From Lutraria lutraria (Eukaryota > Mollusca > Bivalvia > Venerida > Mactridae), in the NCBI GenBank assembly GCA_964023205.1, contig OZ026847.1, forward strand, positions 7,996,819-8,060,818: 64,000 nucleotides of DNA, written 5' to 3'. Every line of letters begins with the position of its first letter. Position 1 is the stretch's first letter. Of this stretch, positions 46,669-59,630 are shown in pieces. The notes under the pieces are model-generated. The model saw nothing but the letters and a program-made list of their open reading frames with translations. It was not told the origin of the DNA and did not search any database. The position numbers and the translations under genes are program-made.

Positions 46669-46776
46669 TTTGTACGGACCAACAGTTTAAATGCGGAGAT
46701 GGTATTTGCATTGATATGAGTCGGCGATGTGATAGACGAATTGACTGTGAAGACGAGTCTGATGAAATTGCTTGTC
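46669..46776 (+). CDS. HSPG2: Perlecan exon: LDLa module 12
   Basis: Phase 1-1, 36 codons: [21 protein letters not shown] and [16 protein letters not shown]. Calcium cage intact. Donor GTAAGT. Confidence 0.93.
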
Positions 46777-47416
46777 GTAAGTTTTTATAAATGTCTTCTA
46801 CGTGGAACGAAATCATCGTATGACCATTTCTTGATTTTAATAAACCAGTTTTTGTAACTGTTTTAAGATATTTTTATGCTCCCGGGATCAGATGTTGTGT
46901 TATGATCTCCTTGTCTATCTGTCCGTCTGTTGAGGAGGCTGAGTCAAGCTGTCACCGAGGGGGGGGGGGGGACATTTATGAACACTGCGTCTTAATGGTC
47001 TTATAAAAATTTGGTGATGGGACACAGCTTGACATTGTTGCCTTTTTAAATGGCTTAGGCATAACCAATTTATTTCTGTTATCAAAAAAGGAAATTCAGA
47101 TAATAACTTGTTATTTGTATCTGTTCCATTACAACACGGAACTTTCTGTTTCATATATTTTGTATATATCAACTTTGAGTGCATTAAAGGTACTTTAACT
47201 AGTGTATGGTATATGTGATCTTTGGATATTTTATCTGGATTGTGTTGTAGGAAAACAAAATACCTGTTGAATAACCTATTGGTAACTGTTAGTATGATTT
47301 GTGTTAAATAATGAAAAGTGCTGCTTTTTCTATGACAAAGTTGTATGCATTACTGGTAACTGACTGATATGCGATCGACAGCATTTATTCATGCGTATGT
47401 TTGTATATTTGTACAG

Positions 47417-47524
47417 CTTGTAGATCTGGTGAATTCCAATGTGTGAATGGTGATTGTATCCCTGAAGCGAGACGTTGTGACGGTAGTTACGACTGTCCTG
47501 ATTATAGTGACGAGCAAGGATGTC
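47417..47524 (+). CDS. HSPG2: Perlecan exon: LDLa module 13
   Basis: Phase 1-1, 36 codons: [20 protein letters not shown] and [16 protein letters not shown]. Calcium cage intact. Confidence 0.94.
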
Positions 47525-49646
47525 GTAAGTATTGTATTGTTGCATTCTTATTGTATATATCTGTCTGTTTACTGACGATCTCATAATGATCATGTATGGA
47601 ACATTATCTTACCTTGTTCTGAATACTCGCTATTGATTGGTTGAGTCATGTAACATGTGACTATCTTTACCGTAAAAGGTCAGTAGCAGTATCCAATCAG
47701 TAATAATAATTTCAAAATAAACGCAAAAAAAAATTTGGTAAAGTGATTTATATATGGTAAGATAAGTTCATTACATGGATGCTTACTGACCTGGTATGCC
47801 ATGTACTACAGGGTCAGTAAATCAATATATAACTCAAGCTGTGTCTCTCGTCTAAATTTCACATTTTACAGACCTTGTATCACACCATATCAGGTCAATA
47901 AGAAACTATATTACTGTTCGATATTGTCGATATTGCCTCTTGATATCATGTTTGATGTGTTGTGTATATATATATATATATTATTAATGATACTATAGAA
48001 CTAAGCAAAGAAAACGATGTATATACATTACTGCATGCAACATATTTACCTTCGATGTTAGAGATCAATGCTTTATTGTTGATTGAATCCTACCTCAAGT
48101 CTTTTAATTGCATTATAATTGACTCTGAATCAGGGTAATTTTCCTAGTGATAGTAACATATATAATCGGTCCCTTCTGTGCCACAGTGCTGTAACTCTGT
48201 TCATATATACAGTCATGTATGTTGATGCAGAGATTTGATACAGTGTTTTTACACTGAATGGATGATGCGTGATATTATCATAACGTGTGTTTGTGTTGTA
48301 CATTATCTATACGCTTCCAGCTTACTCCATGGTGTCTAGTGTCGGACATGATTACTATTATATATCTGTGTCGTTCATTTCATGTTCTAAACCATGTCTG
48401 TTTGCAGCAGCTTTAAATTTGTGTTTATTATCACTTCTAAGGTGTAAAAAAAGTTTTTTTCTGGTTACATAGTGTAGCTAGGTAGAAAGAGATTTTTTGT
48501 ACGCCTTACAACATATTGTTATAACAGGTTAGAATTTCATCCTGTGGTCACCAGTTACATATCATAGACATAGACGATATGATAAGACTTCTAATTTATT
48601 GTTCATGTGATCACAATTATTAAAATGTGCACACATAGTAACTCGTGCACTGATATACGTAAATACTTACTCATGGATGCACTTGTTAGAGATTCTATCC
48701 TCGTTGTCTTATCTTTATCTGCCATTTTTGTCTTTATGATATAATATTCAGGGATTTTAGGGTGATTTTATAGCTGAAATTCAATCATATGCCCAATCGA
48801 AAATAGTTTTTTTTCCCATTTCACAGACATAAATTCCCAATAAAAAAAAAAAAAAAAAAACATTTTAAATTTATTAATAATAAATTTATGAATAATAAAT
48901 GGGCTAGATCTACAGGACAAAGCCGGAAAAAAAAGTTTATTAACATCACCATTGGTTGTAAATACCTTATTCTACTACTGTTCTATGGGAGAATAAGAAG
49001 AATAAGTTGAACATTGTAGAATTGTAGTCCCCAATAGTTTTTCCCAATTTCGATTAAAACACAACGAAAATTCCCCAATCCGAACGGTATGGGTCATATT
49101 CCCAATATACTGAAAAAAAAACTATAACAATGTGGTTAAATACTTGGATGAAATTCTATCTATTTATGTGGCATTCTGAAGGTCTTATGGATTTAAGCTA
49201 GACCTTTGCCTTGATATATGAAAAACACAGGGAAATGCCTGAAATATTTTTAGATGTTATTTGAAGCCATGAGATATAAACAAAGGATGGGAGTCAAACT
49301 TGAGATCTGAGTCTGTACTCAAAATTGATTTTAATTGAGGTATTAAAATTAGGTTAGAAATATAATAAAGAAGAATATTTTACAATTTAAATACAGTGAT
49401 TATTATAATTATGAATTGCAATTTTTAAAAAAATTGAGACTTTAATCACATCTCAAGTTTTTAAATTTCGGAATTTCGGTGAATATGAATCACTGGCAAT
49501 GGTCAGTGATGTTACAGATGATATATATCCATTTAACCTGTTTGGGAAATCCAAAAATTTCGGACCATTGATTCACAAGCTTAATTCACTGTGTATTACT
49601 GTTGTGTGTACTAACATGTCGGTCAATGTTTGGGAAATGTTTACAG
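47525..49646. other. HSPG2: Intron, 2.1 kb
   Basis: AT-rich with an A-run near 48843-48860. I searched for the CDG...C.D.SDE signature on the plus strand and found no further LDLa exon. No repeat family recognised. Confidence 0.7.
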
Positions 49647-49766
49647 CTCGTAGAAGGAGATGCCAGGAAGGGTTCTATCAGTGTGGTACGGGACACTGTT
49701 TACAGGTTAGCCGTCACTGTGATGGCTACCCTGATTGTCCCGACAAATCTGACGAGCAGGATTGTC
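49647..49766 (+). CDS. HSPG2: Perlecan exon: LDLa module 14
   Basis: Phase 1-1, 40 codons with a basic linker (PRRR). Module: RCQEGFYQC, GTGHC, LQVSRHC and CDGYPDCPDKSDEQDC. Calcium cage intact. It is the last LDLa exon before the longest intron of the array. Confidence 0.93.
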
Positions 49767-50523
49767 GTAAGTTGTTGACTTTACCCTGTTTACTGGTCCA
49801 GTATTGGTTTACAACTTGATTTGATCTTGATAATGCGATCCACCATTTTTTCTGGTGGGATGTTTATTTTGGAATGTTGCACTATTTGAAAAAAAAAAAC
49901 GAATTTTTCCTGTCTTTTTTAAAAAAATTTTTAGGGGGGAACTTGCTTTCATATTTCATTGTAAGCGGAAATTTTGAAATTAGGACATTTTATTATATCA
50001 TATAATCATGCAAATGTAGGTCATTTGGAAATACCTGCAAGAAATTTGATGAAAACTCAAGGTGTAAAAACTTTTAATGTTGTTAATACAACGTTAATGC
50101 CATGCTGCCAGTAAATGGGAGAAAGTTAATTTCCTGTAGCCATGGTTACACACGAATGGTTCATGTGTTGTAGCTTGCTGAAATTTGCTCTACCTTTGTT
50201 GATGAAGTATTAAAAAAAACTTATGAACTATTGGCATGATTTTGTCACACCCACTTTATACCATGAAAACAAGCCAGATTTCATTTGTCTATACTAATGA
50301 ATTATCCTCTATGCCAGATCATGTCAGATTTTTTATTAATTTCGTCCGTGTCTGAAGCTGAACATAATAAAAAATGCCAACATGACATCTTGTCACAGTT
50401 TGTCAGAATGTTACAGTTAAAACACTTCAGAACAGTAATAAGTCATGGAAATTGAAGGTTTTTTTAACAAAATATCGAAGATGATATCACAAAGGAAGCA
50501 AAGATGACAAACTACAATATGTA

Positions 50524-51242
50524 CAGTCAAACCTGTAAACAGGGGCCACCCTCAGGAAGGACAAAATGTGGTCTTTATCTACAGGTGACCTTTATTCAGG
50601 GGTCATTTTGTCTAAAAAGTAATCAATGACGGTTCTTAAAAGAATGAACTTTATACACAGGGTGACTTTTATTCAGGGGTCATTTTGTCTAAAAAGTAAT
50701 CAATGGTGGTTCTTATAAAAATTAACTTTATACACAGGGTGACCTTTATTCAGGGGTCAATTTGTCTAAAAAGTAATCAATGACGGTTCTTATAAAAATG
50801 AACTTTATACACAGGGTGGCCTTTATTCAGGGGTCAATTTGTCTAAAAAGTAATCAATGACAGTTCTTATAAGAATTAACTTTATACACAGGGTGACCTT
50901 TATTCAGGGGTCAATTTGTCTATAAAGTAATCAATGACGGTTCTTAAAGGAATGAACTTTATACACAGGGTGACCTTTATTCAGGGGTCAATTTGTCTAA
51001 AAAGTAATCAATGACGGTTCTTAAAAAAATGAAGTTTATACACAGGGTGACCTTTATTCAGGGGTCAATTTGTCTAAAAAGTAATCAATGAGGGTTCTTA
51101 TAAGAATGAACTTTATACACAGGGTGGCCTTTATTCAGGGGTCATTTTGTCTAAAAAGTAATCAATGAGGGTTCTTATAAAAATGAATTTTATACACAGG
51201 GTGGCCTTTATTGGGAGGTGGCTACTAACACAGGTTTGACTG
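50524..51242. mobile_element. CAGTCAAACCTGT-type MITE with 77-bp tandem expansion
   Basis: CAGTCAAACCTGTAAACAGG to CTAACACAGGTTTGACTG with TA on both sides. The interior (about 50599-51215) is a 77-bp unit (GGGGTCAATTTGTCTAAAAA, GTAATCAATGACGGTTCTTA, then GAACTTTATACACAGGGTGA and CCTTTATTCA) repeated about eight times. The unexpanded family members are only about 170-260 bp long. Confidence 0.9.
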
Positions 51243-53786
51243 TATTGGTTTCTATATTTTGTTTATTGTAACATATTATGTTAGATGTTGTGTCTAAGTA
51301 AATGTATGTCGTAGATCTAGAACCATTTATCACCCACTTGGACACACTGCTTGTTTTTATTATACTTGCTTGATTTGTTACTCATTTATATGCAAAATCA
51401 TTATTTTCATTTTTTATGACTGAAAAACAAAATAGAATATAACACAACTATTCAGTCATTTATTGCTATAATGCCTGAATTAATCCAAATAAAATGCAGA
51501 TACATTAGGCAAATAAAGTGATATATGGCACTGCTTACACAATATATCAAATAATCTTAGTATGCAGGTTTATTTTGTGAGTAAGGACCATGTAGCGAAA
51601 ATCTCATGAAAGGGAATTAATTGTGGTATCTGAATCATCTGAATATTACCAGGCTGAATAAGCCCAGCTCTGAATGTTAGTTACATGTAATTATGAGTGA
51701 CCTTGCCTTGATTGTTGACCTATGGGTAACAGTGAGCGCACCGGAAAATTCGATACAACCATTCAATTACTAGAATTTCCCATAGCTGCATAAAACTGTT
51801 CATGACCGCCTTATACTAGTACACAACCATTCGTTACCACCCTATGTACTGCTTTTTCTTACCTCACTTCGATGAAGATAAAAACTACATTTATCCAACA
51901 AGAGGTTGCAAGGAAATCAAATCTAATGAGAAGTTTTCTTGACTAAATACTCACATATAATTCAATTACATTTTGCATTACTAACTTTGCAGCAAGCATT
52001 GTTTATTGTGCATTTATTTCATTTATATTTTGTAACCTAATTATCTGCTTAAAAATCCTGCATTTACTTCAATTTGTTCCATATTTTGTTATTTAATTAC
52101 CTGGAATATGCTAAATAATTCCACATTTATTTCATTTTATATTTCATGACCTAATTCTGTTACTTAATTGTCTTTTGAATTGATCATATTTATTTCATCA
52201 TTTTTGCATCAGTTGTTTGTTCGTTTTGGTCTGGCACTTATTTTCATTTTGTTCGTTATTTCATTTAAATCTTTTTTGCTTCAGTTTATGATATTTTTCA
52301 TCATTGTGATGAACAGGTGTTAATGAGTAGTGTTCATCAATTTATTCATTACTTATGAATTAGAAACACCATATATTAAGGATTGTGTTAAACTTACCAT
52401 AAAAGATACCTTATTTTGGCTTTTGATTGATTAAAAGCATTAATGTGTTAAATTAAAACAAATTTATGAAAGCTAAATTTTTATATAAATTTAAATTTAA
52501 AGAATTACATATTTTTGTATGAGGTGAAAGATTATGAATAGCATGTTGGTTAATATAAGGACTGAAAGTAATATTTTTCATTTATTTATTTATTTTATAG
52601 CATAATGATTATGATGTCGGTGTATTTGTATATTTATGTTAGCCATATATGAATTTTATTGTCAGTTATTGATACTGATTACTTGTCTAATCAACTATAT
52701 ATATTGTATAATTTTAATACTTATTGACAAATGTCTTGTCCGGTTGGGATTTCCGTGATTATTTTAAATTCGGTTGTAACTTGACATTTTATGCTGTACT
52801 ACTTTACACTAATATTGTACTGGAAGTGCACATTCAAATTCAATACAAATTTATGACTTGTAGTGTCTGTTTTTAATGGTACCATTAGTATTAATGTACG
52901 ATTATAAAAGTCTCTGAATTTAGCACCGGACCTTGGACCGAGTCCACCAAAATGGCCATCAGTCCGGTAAATTTGAAAAGGTCAGTGGTCCGACAGTCCA
53001 GTAAAATTTTCAGTGATCATTCTACCATTTTTCAGAACAAAAAAATGAAGTATTTGAATCACTCTCGAAAAATATTACATAACTAGCCGAATTATGTAAA
53101 ATTTTGTGTAGTAAAGTTTGCATTTTCACTGGCCAGAATGTCCAGAGCTTAAAAAAGTTTTTTGTGAAGACTGTTACAAACAAAAAAGATATTGCATTTT
53201 TTGTCAACGGACAAGACATGTCCATAAGTGTGTAACGACTATGTTGTTTTAGGCTGTGTATATTCGTATTGATTATCTGCCCTGATTCAATCTACCATGT
53301 GGGCATGAAGTGTGGAAGAAGGAAATATATTTTATAACTTTAATGTTGTCATAATCATGTAGTAGTTACCTTACACTCCACACACCCCCCTCTCTCTCTT
53401 AAAACTAAAACTGTTTTATTTGATTTAATGCCTACTTTTATGACAAATACATATTTAATGTTTCTTAGTATGTATTGTCATTGTTTAAAACAGAAGTGTA
53501 AATGCTGAGGTCAGATAATTTTCTTATCTTTCTTGATATTGTCCTAAATAAATTTTCAAAGTATTACCATACCTTAGTTACGGTAATGGCCTAGAACTTA
53601 AGATTTGAATTCATTGCTTGATTTTATCTTTTGTTCCCGCAATACAAGCGATTTGTTTAAAAAAGAGTGACAACTATATAAAAGTCAGATTTATGGCAGA
53701 TCTATGTAGTTTGTCTATACCACTGTTATCTATTTGCTACTTGTAAGGGTATGGGTATATAAAGTAGGTATAAGTACAGTCTAATA

Positions 53787-54140
53787 CTGTATACGTCTTT
53801 AAATTGACGGGGCTAAAATTTGGCGTTTTTTGGAAATTTAAATATTGGCGGTGGTCAAGAATTGGCGATTTCTTAAAAATCCGCCAAAATAAAACCATCT
53901 ATTGTCTGCCGCTGCTAAAATTAAACCAATGTAACCTATATTTAATTTGCTTTACATCTTTAAATGTTCTTTGTTTGTAAACATATTCGCACCTTCTATA
54001 TACAAAATATTTTTTTTGCTATTATTGGCGGTGTTATATATCTGCGGTGTGAATTATTGGCGGGGTTTTAAATTAGCTGAAACCTATCAACCTCCAAAAT
54101 AGCGAACATTAAACCACCGCCAAAATTTCAACGTATACAG
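53787..54140. mobile_element. CTGTATACGT-type MITE, 354 bp
   Basis: Ends CTGTATACGTCTTTAAATTG and CAAAATTTCAACGTATACAG, with TA on both sides. ATTGGCGGT and CCGCCAAAAT motifs are repeated inside in opposite orientations, giving a largely palindromic element. Confidence 0.88.
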
Positions 54141-55219
54141 TATACTAAGTTAGTAATTGCACTCTGTACCCCGATATTTCAATCCTTCTGTTTCCCTATT
54201 TATTGTTTTGTTTACATCTATGTTTCCGTGAAGTTTTTGTGACATATATTTTAACTTCTATACACTTAGATCCCTATTGTTGTTGTGTTTCCATCATAGA
54301 ACCCTTTTTATATTTTGTTGTAACCAGGTATATTTTTAATTGTTTATAAAATATTTCTTATCAAATCAATATTGTACTCATTTTTGTATCCGTGTGATTC
54401 CAAGTTGATTGTATGTTCATGCAATTCATTTATACGTTTATATAATTTCATTCCATATACAAATTGACCATTGTATTTTTCATTATCTGTATTGAGACGT
54501 AACTAACATCAAAATGATCTTGCTTATTCTGTTGTATCAATTCTAGCTTACCTTCTTTTAATACAGGATTTTATTATCGCTTAAATTTCAATATTTTCTC
54601 CTCCCCCCCCCCCCCCCCCCAAACCATTAATGATATATGTGTAACTTTTCCGGAGTGATTTCCTTTATCATGATAAGTATCAAATATATAATTAAATCAG
54701 TGTTTAATGAAATGGTACTTTCCTGAAATTAACTTAGAATATTTAATTCCTGGAATCAATACTTTCATAGCAATCGTCGACATTTATTTCTTCGATTTCA
54801 GGAATCATGGAATGATAATTGATTCTTAGATTCTTTTTAACAACTTCTTGGTTTTAGTTCTTAAATCTTTTACATCATATGGCACTTAATGTCTGGTTAG
54901 ACTGTGTATTGAATTAATTTAAGCACTATATATAGATTAGCATTGTGAGCTGGTGACGAAACTTCTTGAAAACCAGTCTAGAAGCTAGACGATCTGATTG
55001 GTCATTAAAACGCATCATCTGAAAATTGACCAATAGTAAGACAGGATTTTTAGATTGAAAGATTTAAGTTGTATTTATCATTCATTGATTACAACCAATG
55101 GAATGGTTGTATCTACTTCACGCAAATCCTGTTCCACTGACATCATACTTGCTCTTATTTTTGCCCAATTTGTCCTTATATGGATAAATGTTATATGTTT
55201 TTGTTTGTATTTGTTTCAG

Positions 55220-55336
55220 CTCTTGTGTGTAGTGAAGGTGAAATGGAATGTCCTGTAGACAATAAATGTATCCCACCAGAACAGATTTGTAACCGCGTGT
55301 ATGACTGCGCTGATGGTCGGGATGAACGTAACTGTG
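55220..55336 (+). CDS. HSPG2: Perlecan exon: LDLa module 15
   Basis: Phase 1-1, 39 codons: VCSEGEMEC, PVDNKC, IPPEQIC and CNRVYDCADGRDERNC. The usual SDE is RDE here; the cage Asp and Glu are kept but the preceding Ser is lost. Asn replaces Asp after the fourth Cys. Confidence 0.92.
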
Positions 55337-56006
55337 GTACGTGTTCTACTGAATAGTAAAGCTTGTATCTTACTGAAGTCTCTCTTCTTGTTGCATTAAT
55401 TGTTTGAATTGTTAGTTTTATTTTATAATAGATTATATATTGAAAAGGCAAAGACTCTGAATTAAGGATGAAATGCAGGCTATATCAAAATTTGTCAGTA
55501 CATACCAGTGCTGTTTTTTTTTAATTAATCTTAAATTTCGCTTACCTACCAATTAAGCTGTTCTGGGAATTTTTTGGTACCGAAAATTGTGACATCATAT
55601 TTTTCTTTGTAGCTCTATATTTCTAAGTCTTCGGTATAATAAGATAAATAACACATTTCTGTGAGGGCGTTATTAAAAATCGCACGCCTTCAAAAAAAGT
55701 AATGTTGACCTTGGCGCTGCCTTGGCCAACATTATTTTTCTCACGCTGACAATTTTTAATAGCGCCCTCTCAGAAATTCTCAGATTTTGAAATTCATTTT
55801 GTCAATTACTGGTAAAACTGATGTTTGGAAAAAAAATCTTTGGATGAATTTAAATCTGTATAATAATAGATATGGGACAATGTGTTGAGTATCCACCAAT
55901 CAGAGACAAGAATTGACAGAATATCACAATAATCGGCCCTGTTAATTAATAAATAAATACTTTTTTGGTGCAAGATCTCAATTTTTCAATTCTTGTTCTG
56001 TTGTAG
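55337..56006. other. HSPG2: Intron, 0.7 kb
   Basis: Contains an inverted pair around ATAGCGCCCTCTCAGAAAT and its complement near 55655 and 55760 (TTTCTGTGAGGGCGTTAT), probably a small foldback element. Nothing else seen. Confidence 0.55.
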
Positions 56007-56120
56007 AACGTTGCACTGCTGATGAATTTGAATGTGAATCTGATCGATCCTGTATCAGTTCTGCTGGTAGATGTAACGAGCGTAAAGAATGTTCCGATGG
56101 CTCTGATGAAATGAATTGTC
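56007..56120 (+). CDS. HSPG2: Perlecan exon: LDLa module 16
   Basis: Phase 1-1, 38 codons: RCTADEFEC, ESDRSC, ISSAGRC and CNERKECSDGSDEMNC. Glu takes the place of the usual Asp before the fifth Cys. It is the last LDLa before the first Ig domain, only 291 bp away. Confidence 0.93.
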
Positions 56121-56411
56121 GTAAGTTTTCAAGGTCAACCTTTTATCTATATTGTAAAAACATCAATATCATGTTAAAAGAAAGTTTCACTAAAGTTTAT
56201 TTATGTTTTATGTAAGCACTTCATTCCTGGCTTGTTATAACTTCATGCTTTTGTTCATTATTGAAATTAGGTGGCTTTAAAATTCAAATCATACCAGATA
56301 CATTTTGTAGTACTACAGCATTTGTTTCTGACAGGATATCTGGGTCAATCTTTACCTCTTTAATAAAGATATTATTCTTGTGAATGATTATATACATTTT
56401 GTACATTTTAG

Positions 56412-56545
56412 CAACTCGTGCACCCATCAGTATCGATGTAAGTCCGAGAAACTTGAAGATCCGTCAAGGAGCCGAGGCTATTTTCACGTGCGTTGCTCAA
56501 GGTCTTCCATCAGGAGCACGTGTTGAATGGTTCCGCGGTAGTGAG
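56412..56545 (+). CDS. HSPG2: Perlecan exon: Ig domain 1, first half
   Basis: Enters in phase 1 and leaves in phase 0. It encodes SISIDVSP-like strands (PTRAPISIDVSPRNLKIRQG), then AEAIFTCVAQGLPSGARVEW and FRGSE. The B-strand Cys (FTC) and C-strand Trp (EWF) of an I-set Ig domain are present. The second half is in the next exon. The Ig-LDLa-LDLa-LDLa-Ig arrangement that starts here resembles what I recall of the nematode and insect perlecans. Confidence 0.92.
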
Positions 56546-57431
56546 GTAATGATTTAGTTGTTCATTTAAATAAATTATTCCGTTCTTAAATGATTATAAT
56601 AAATGTCAAAGGTAGGCTTAACTATATTTTTTTGTCACATTAACTATAAGGCCAGAAAAATAATAGAATGGTTCCCAACTGATCCAATTTTTTGCGCCGA
56701 CCCTTAAGTTAAAGACCCGAATATAGCCAATTCTTAAGTATGAAATTATTCAAGGACAAATAGTACTATGTATGTATGTAATAGTATGTGTGCGAGGCAT
56801 AATTATTAAGAAAACTGTACACATGATTTTTTTCCTAGTTTAACAAACTGTGAGTCATTTAGTATGGAAGTAGCACTTAGACAGTATTTTTCCTAAAGAA
56901 TATTTTATGAAACTCCATGGATTCATAACTTTACATGTATCAGGGCTCCAGATAAATATTTGGGCAAGGGGTATTTTACCCCCAGCTTTCTTTGGCAAGG
57001 GGTATTTTACGCCTTATATTTTTGCGGGGATATTTAAATTTTTAAAGGGTTATGACAATCATGGAACCACTCTAAAGGGTATTCACTTAAAAACACACAC
57101 AAAGGCCTTACCTCTTAAAAATGTACTTTGTTGTATTGTGTGCTCTTCTATATTTAATTTATGAACTTGTTTTGCATCTAGTGAAGAATGTACATGTAGT
57201 TTATATACAATACCTTTGCCTTATTATATGTTCAATTAAATCACTATGTATAGTTTTAATTTGATAGTTACGCATTTTAATCGTATAAAACGAGTACCCG
57301 GGATTTTAAGTGCGTATCGTTACGCTCTAGAAATATTCTTTATGCATATTTCGGGAAAACTAACGCATATTTACACAAATACGTCCCTTATCTGGATCCC
57401 TGATATATCACCTTATTTGTGCATGTTTCAG
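56546..57431. other. HSPG2: Intron inside Ig domain 1, 0.9 kb
   Basis: A short direct repeat AGGGGTATTTTAC occurs twice near 56969 and 56998. No other feature seen. Confidence 0.65.
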
Positions 57432-57573
57432 GGACTACCAATGCAATCAGCTGTTGAGTTTGGTAAATTGATGATCCCCGTTGCCAAGGTAATGGATTCT
57501 GGTGTTTATACCTGCAGAATTATGGGGATACAAGATGATTACCAAGCCTCTGCCAGACTTGAAGTTGTCTCAT
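57432..57573 (+). CDS. HSPG2: Perlecan exon: Ig domain 1, second half
   Basis: Enters in phase 0 and leaves in phase 1, 47 codons. It encodes GLPMQSAVEFGKLMIPVAKV, then MDSGVYTCRIMG with the D.G.Y.C motif of strand F, and closes with ASARLEVVS (strand G). It completes a canonical I-set Ig domain. Confidence 0.93.
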
Positions 57574-57632
57574 GTAAGTATAGACCTGTTAAAGATCTCT
57601 CACCTTATTGGATGTGCCTTGATGTGCCCTGT

Positions 57633-57945
57633 TACCTGTTACAAGGGAGTTAACTCTTGTATGCAAATATGATGTTACATGAGTGAAAATAATGAAATGG
57701 AATGTTTAACAAACACTTTTTATTGATGTACAGTAAAGCCCTGATTATTCTAATTCCTTGGGTCTGAATGAATCATTCGGGTATTCCATGGCCTGAATAA
57801 TCCATTTAAGTATGATGTACTGTTTCGAAAATGACATTGCATACTATGTCTGTCTGTTACAAGGGAGTTAACTGTTGTATGCAAATATGATGCTATATGA
57901 GTGAAAATAAAAAAAATGGAATGTTTAACAAACACTTTTTATTAA
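57633..57945. repeat. Direct duplication flanking a short unique piece
   Basis: About 95 bp containing ACAAGGGAGTTAACTCTTGT, ATGCAAATATGATG and ATGTTTAACAAACACTTTTT appears at about 57636-57730 and again at about 57856-57945, 222 bp apart. The copies differ at a few sites. The spacer contains CAGTAAAGCCCTGATTATTC after TA and may be a small element. Confidence 0.8.
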
Positions 57946-58006
57946 TCATCCATGTTTTGATATATATGATAAAGTTTTGTTATAAACGTTACCGTATCTT
58001 ATGCAG

Positions 58007-58150
58007 ACGGACCGACACCCGATCCAGACGTTGATGGTAAATGCGGTCGTGATGAAGCTGTATGTCAGAATGGACAATGCATCCGACGTGAATATCGATG
58101 TGATGGCGAGGAAGATTGTAGCGATGGTTCTGATGAGCCTGCTGATTGTT
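58007..58150 (+). CDS. HSPG2: Perlecan exon: LDLa module 17
   Basis: Phase 1-1, 48 codons, with a linker rich in Pro and Asp ([12 protein letters not shown]). Module: [20 protein letters not shown] and [17 protein letters not shown]. The last Cys is one residue further away than usual. First of three LDLa modules between the two Ig domains. Confidence 0.93.
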
Positions 58151-58301
58151 GTACGTATAAATCGTAATCTCCGAATTCTTCATGACAAAATTTAAGCAGA
58201 AAGCCAATGATCATGTTGTTGTATGGAAGATTTTGTGTTTTGCTTTTATATTAAGGCTTGTAAAATATTGATTCTTTTTAAGATCAGTATTAATTCAAAT
58301 A

Positions 58302-58499
58302 CTATATTTTCATTTATTTTCGTTGGGCTCAATTTTCGTGGTTTTTACTAAAATGGCTATTTCGTGGGGACATTAAATCGTGGATTTTCATTTTTGATAA
58401 GAAATGCCTTATCTCTGCATTTAAATTCATGGGGATTTGATTTTGTGGATGAGCCGACCCACGAAATTAAATCCCCAACAAAAATTAATGATTCCATGG
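58302..58499. mobile_element. CTGT-type MITE, copy 8
   Basis: CTATATTTTCATTTATTTTC to GATTCCATGG; the terminal bases have decayed but TA flanks remain. 198 bp, same internal sequence as the other copies. Confidence 0.82.
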
Positions 58500-58882
58500 T
58501 ATCTAGTACCAGAATCTACATTTGTGTGGAACTGGACAAAGATTACTCAGATCAATGTTATTAAAAAAAATCTTAATGGACTGAATTTTGAATATTAAAT
58601 TTGTTGTAAATATTAATTGGTTATGATTTACAATTCCAAGTTTCTATGTTCATTGTATAATATAGCATGACTTTATGCGTTTCACTGATGTATGCATAAC
58701 TTGTCCATTATCTGAGTTAATATTAACATGATTTATATTTGTATTTATGAAAAAGAAATTTGTGATGTAGGCTATATGTATTTTGTACCCATCTGAATGA
58801 ATTATCTGTTCTGTTTTGTTCTTAAATAAGAAATTTTGATTAATGATAGGACAGACTGTGTAGAGATTGTGTTTTTTTATAG

Positions 58883-58999
58883 ATGCCAACCTGTGTGAAC
58901 CCAATGAACATAGATGTCCATCTGGTCAGTGTATCATGAAGATCTGGAGGTGTGACGGTGAGAGTGACTGTGACGATGGATCCGACGAACAAGGTTGTG
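58883..58999 (+). CDS. HSPG2: Perlecan exon: LDLa module 18
   Basis: Phase 1-1, 39 codons: [21 protein letters not shown] and [16 protein letters not shown]. Calcium cage intact. The EHRC PSGQC wording is typical of perlecan LDLa modules lying just before the Ig domain. Confidence 0.94.
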
Positions 59000-59179
59000 G
59001 TAAGTATCGTAAAACTTTCAGGTTTATTAACGATGTAATATAGTCAAATTAAGGTTTATAAACACTGTATATTGCAGCCATATTGTGGTTTATCCTTTAC
59101 AATGCTGGAACCAGAATAGTGTCTGACCAGCCTGCACACCAGTAAATACTGTAAAACTTTCAGTTTTAATTAACATATA

Positions 59180-59353
59180 CAGTCAAACTTGCGCCAGCAG
59201 CCACCTCCAAATATAGGACACCCTGGGTAAAGGCCATTCTTTAAAAAAAAAAATTCATTATTTCAAATAGAACTAACTCTTAATTAGGGCCACCTGTTAA
59301 TAAAGGCCAAACTTTGTCTTTCCCAAGGGTGTCCTTTGTTCACAGGTTTGACT
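59180..59353. mobile_element. CAGTCAAACCTGT-type MITE, unexpanded copy
   Basis: CAGTCAAACTTGCGCCAGCA to TTCACAGGTTTGACTT. About 174 bp, no tandem expansion. A control for the expanded copy at 50524. Confidence 0.78.
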
Positions 59354-59630
59354 TTATCATCAAGCATGGCTAACAAGCGTTCACAAATTACTTTTACAGT
59401 GAAGCACGGTTATAGTGAACTCTTATAATAGTATTAAGTATCTAATATAGCAGAGTATTTACACCGTTTAGTATTTAACTGTTTCAGATATAGTGAATTA
59501 TGCTTAAAATGAACTAATTGTTTGGATCCTCTGAAGTTTACTATAACTGTATTCTACTGTACAGTCAAATTTAATACAGAATGAGGCTGGTTTGGTTTGT
59601 TGAATGATTGATTTGATGTGATTATTACAG

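Larger units (their letters stand above)
49767..55219. other. HSPG2: Intron, 5.5 kb, dividing the LDLa array
   Basis: Holds the expanded MITE (50524-51242), the CTGTATACGT-type MITE (53787-54140) and a C-run near 54602-54620. The rest is very AT-rich. No LDLa signature, other exon or RNA gene seen. Confidence 0.75.
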
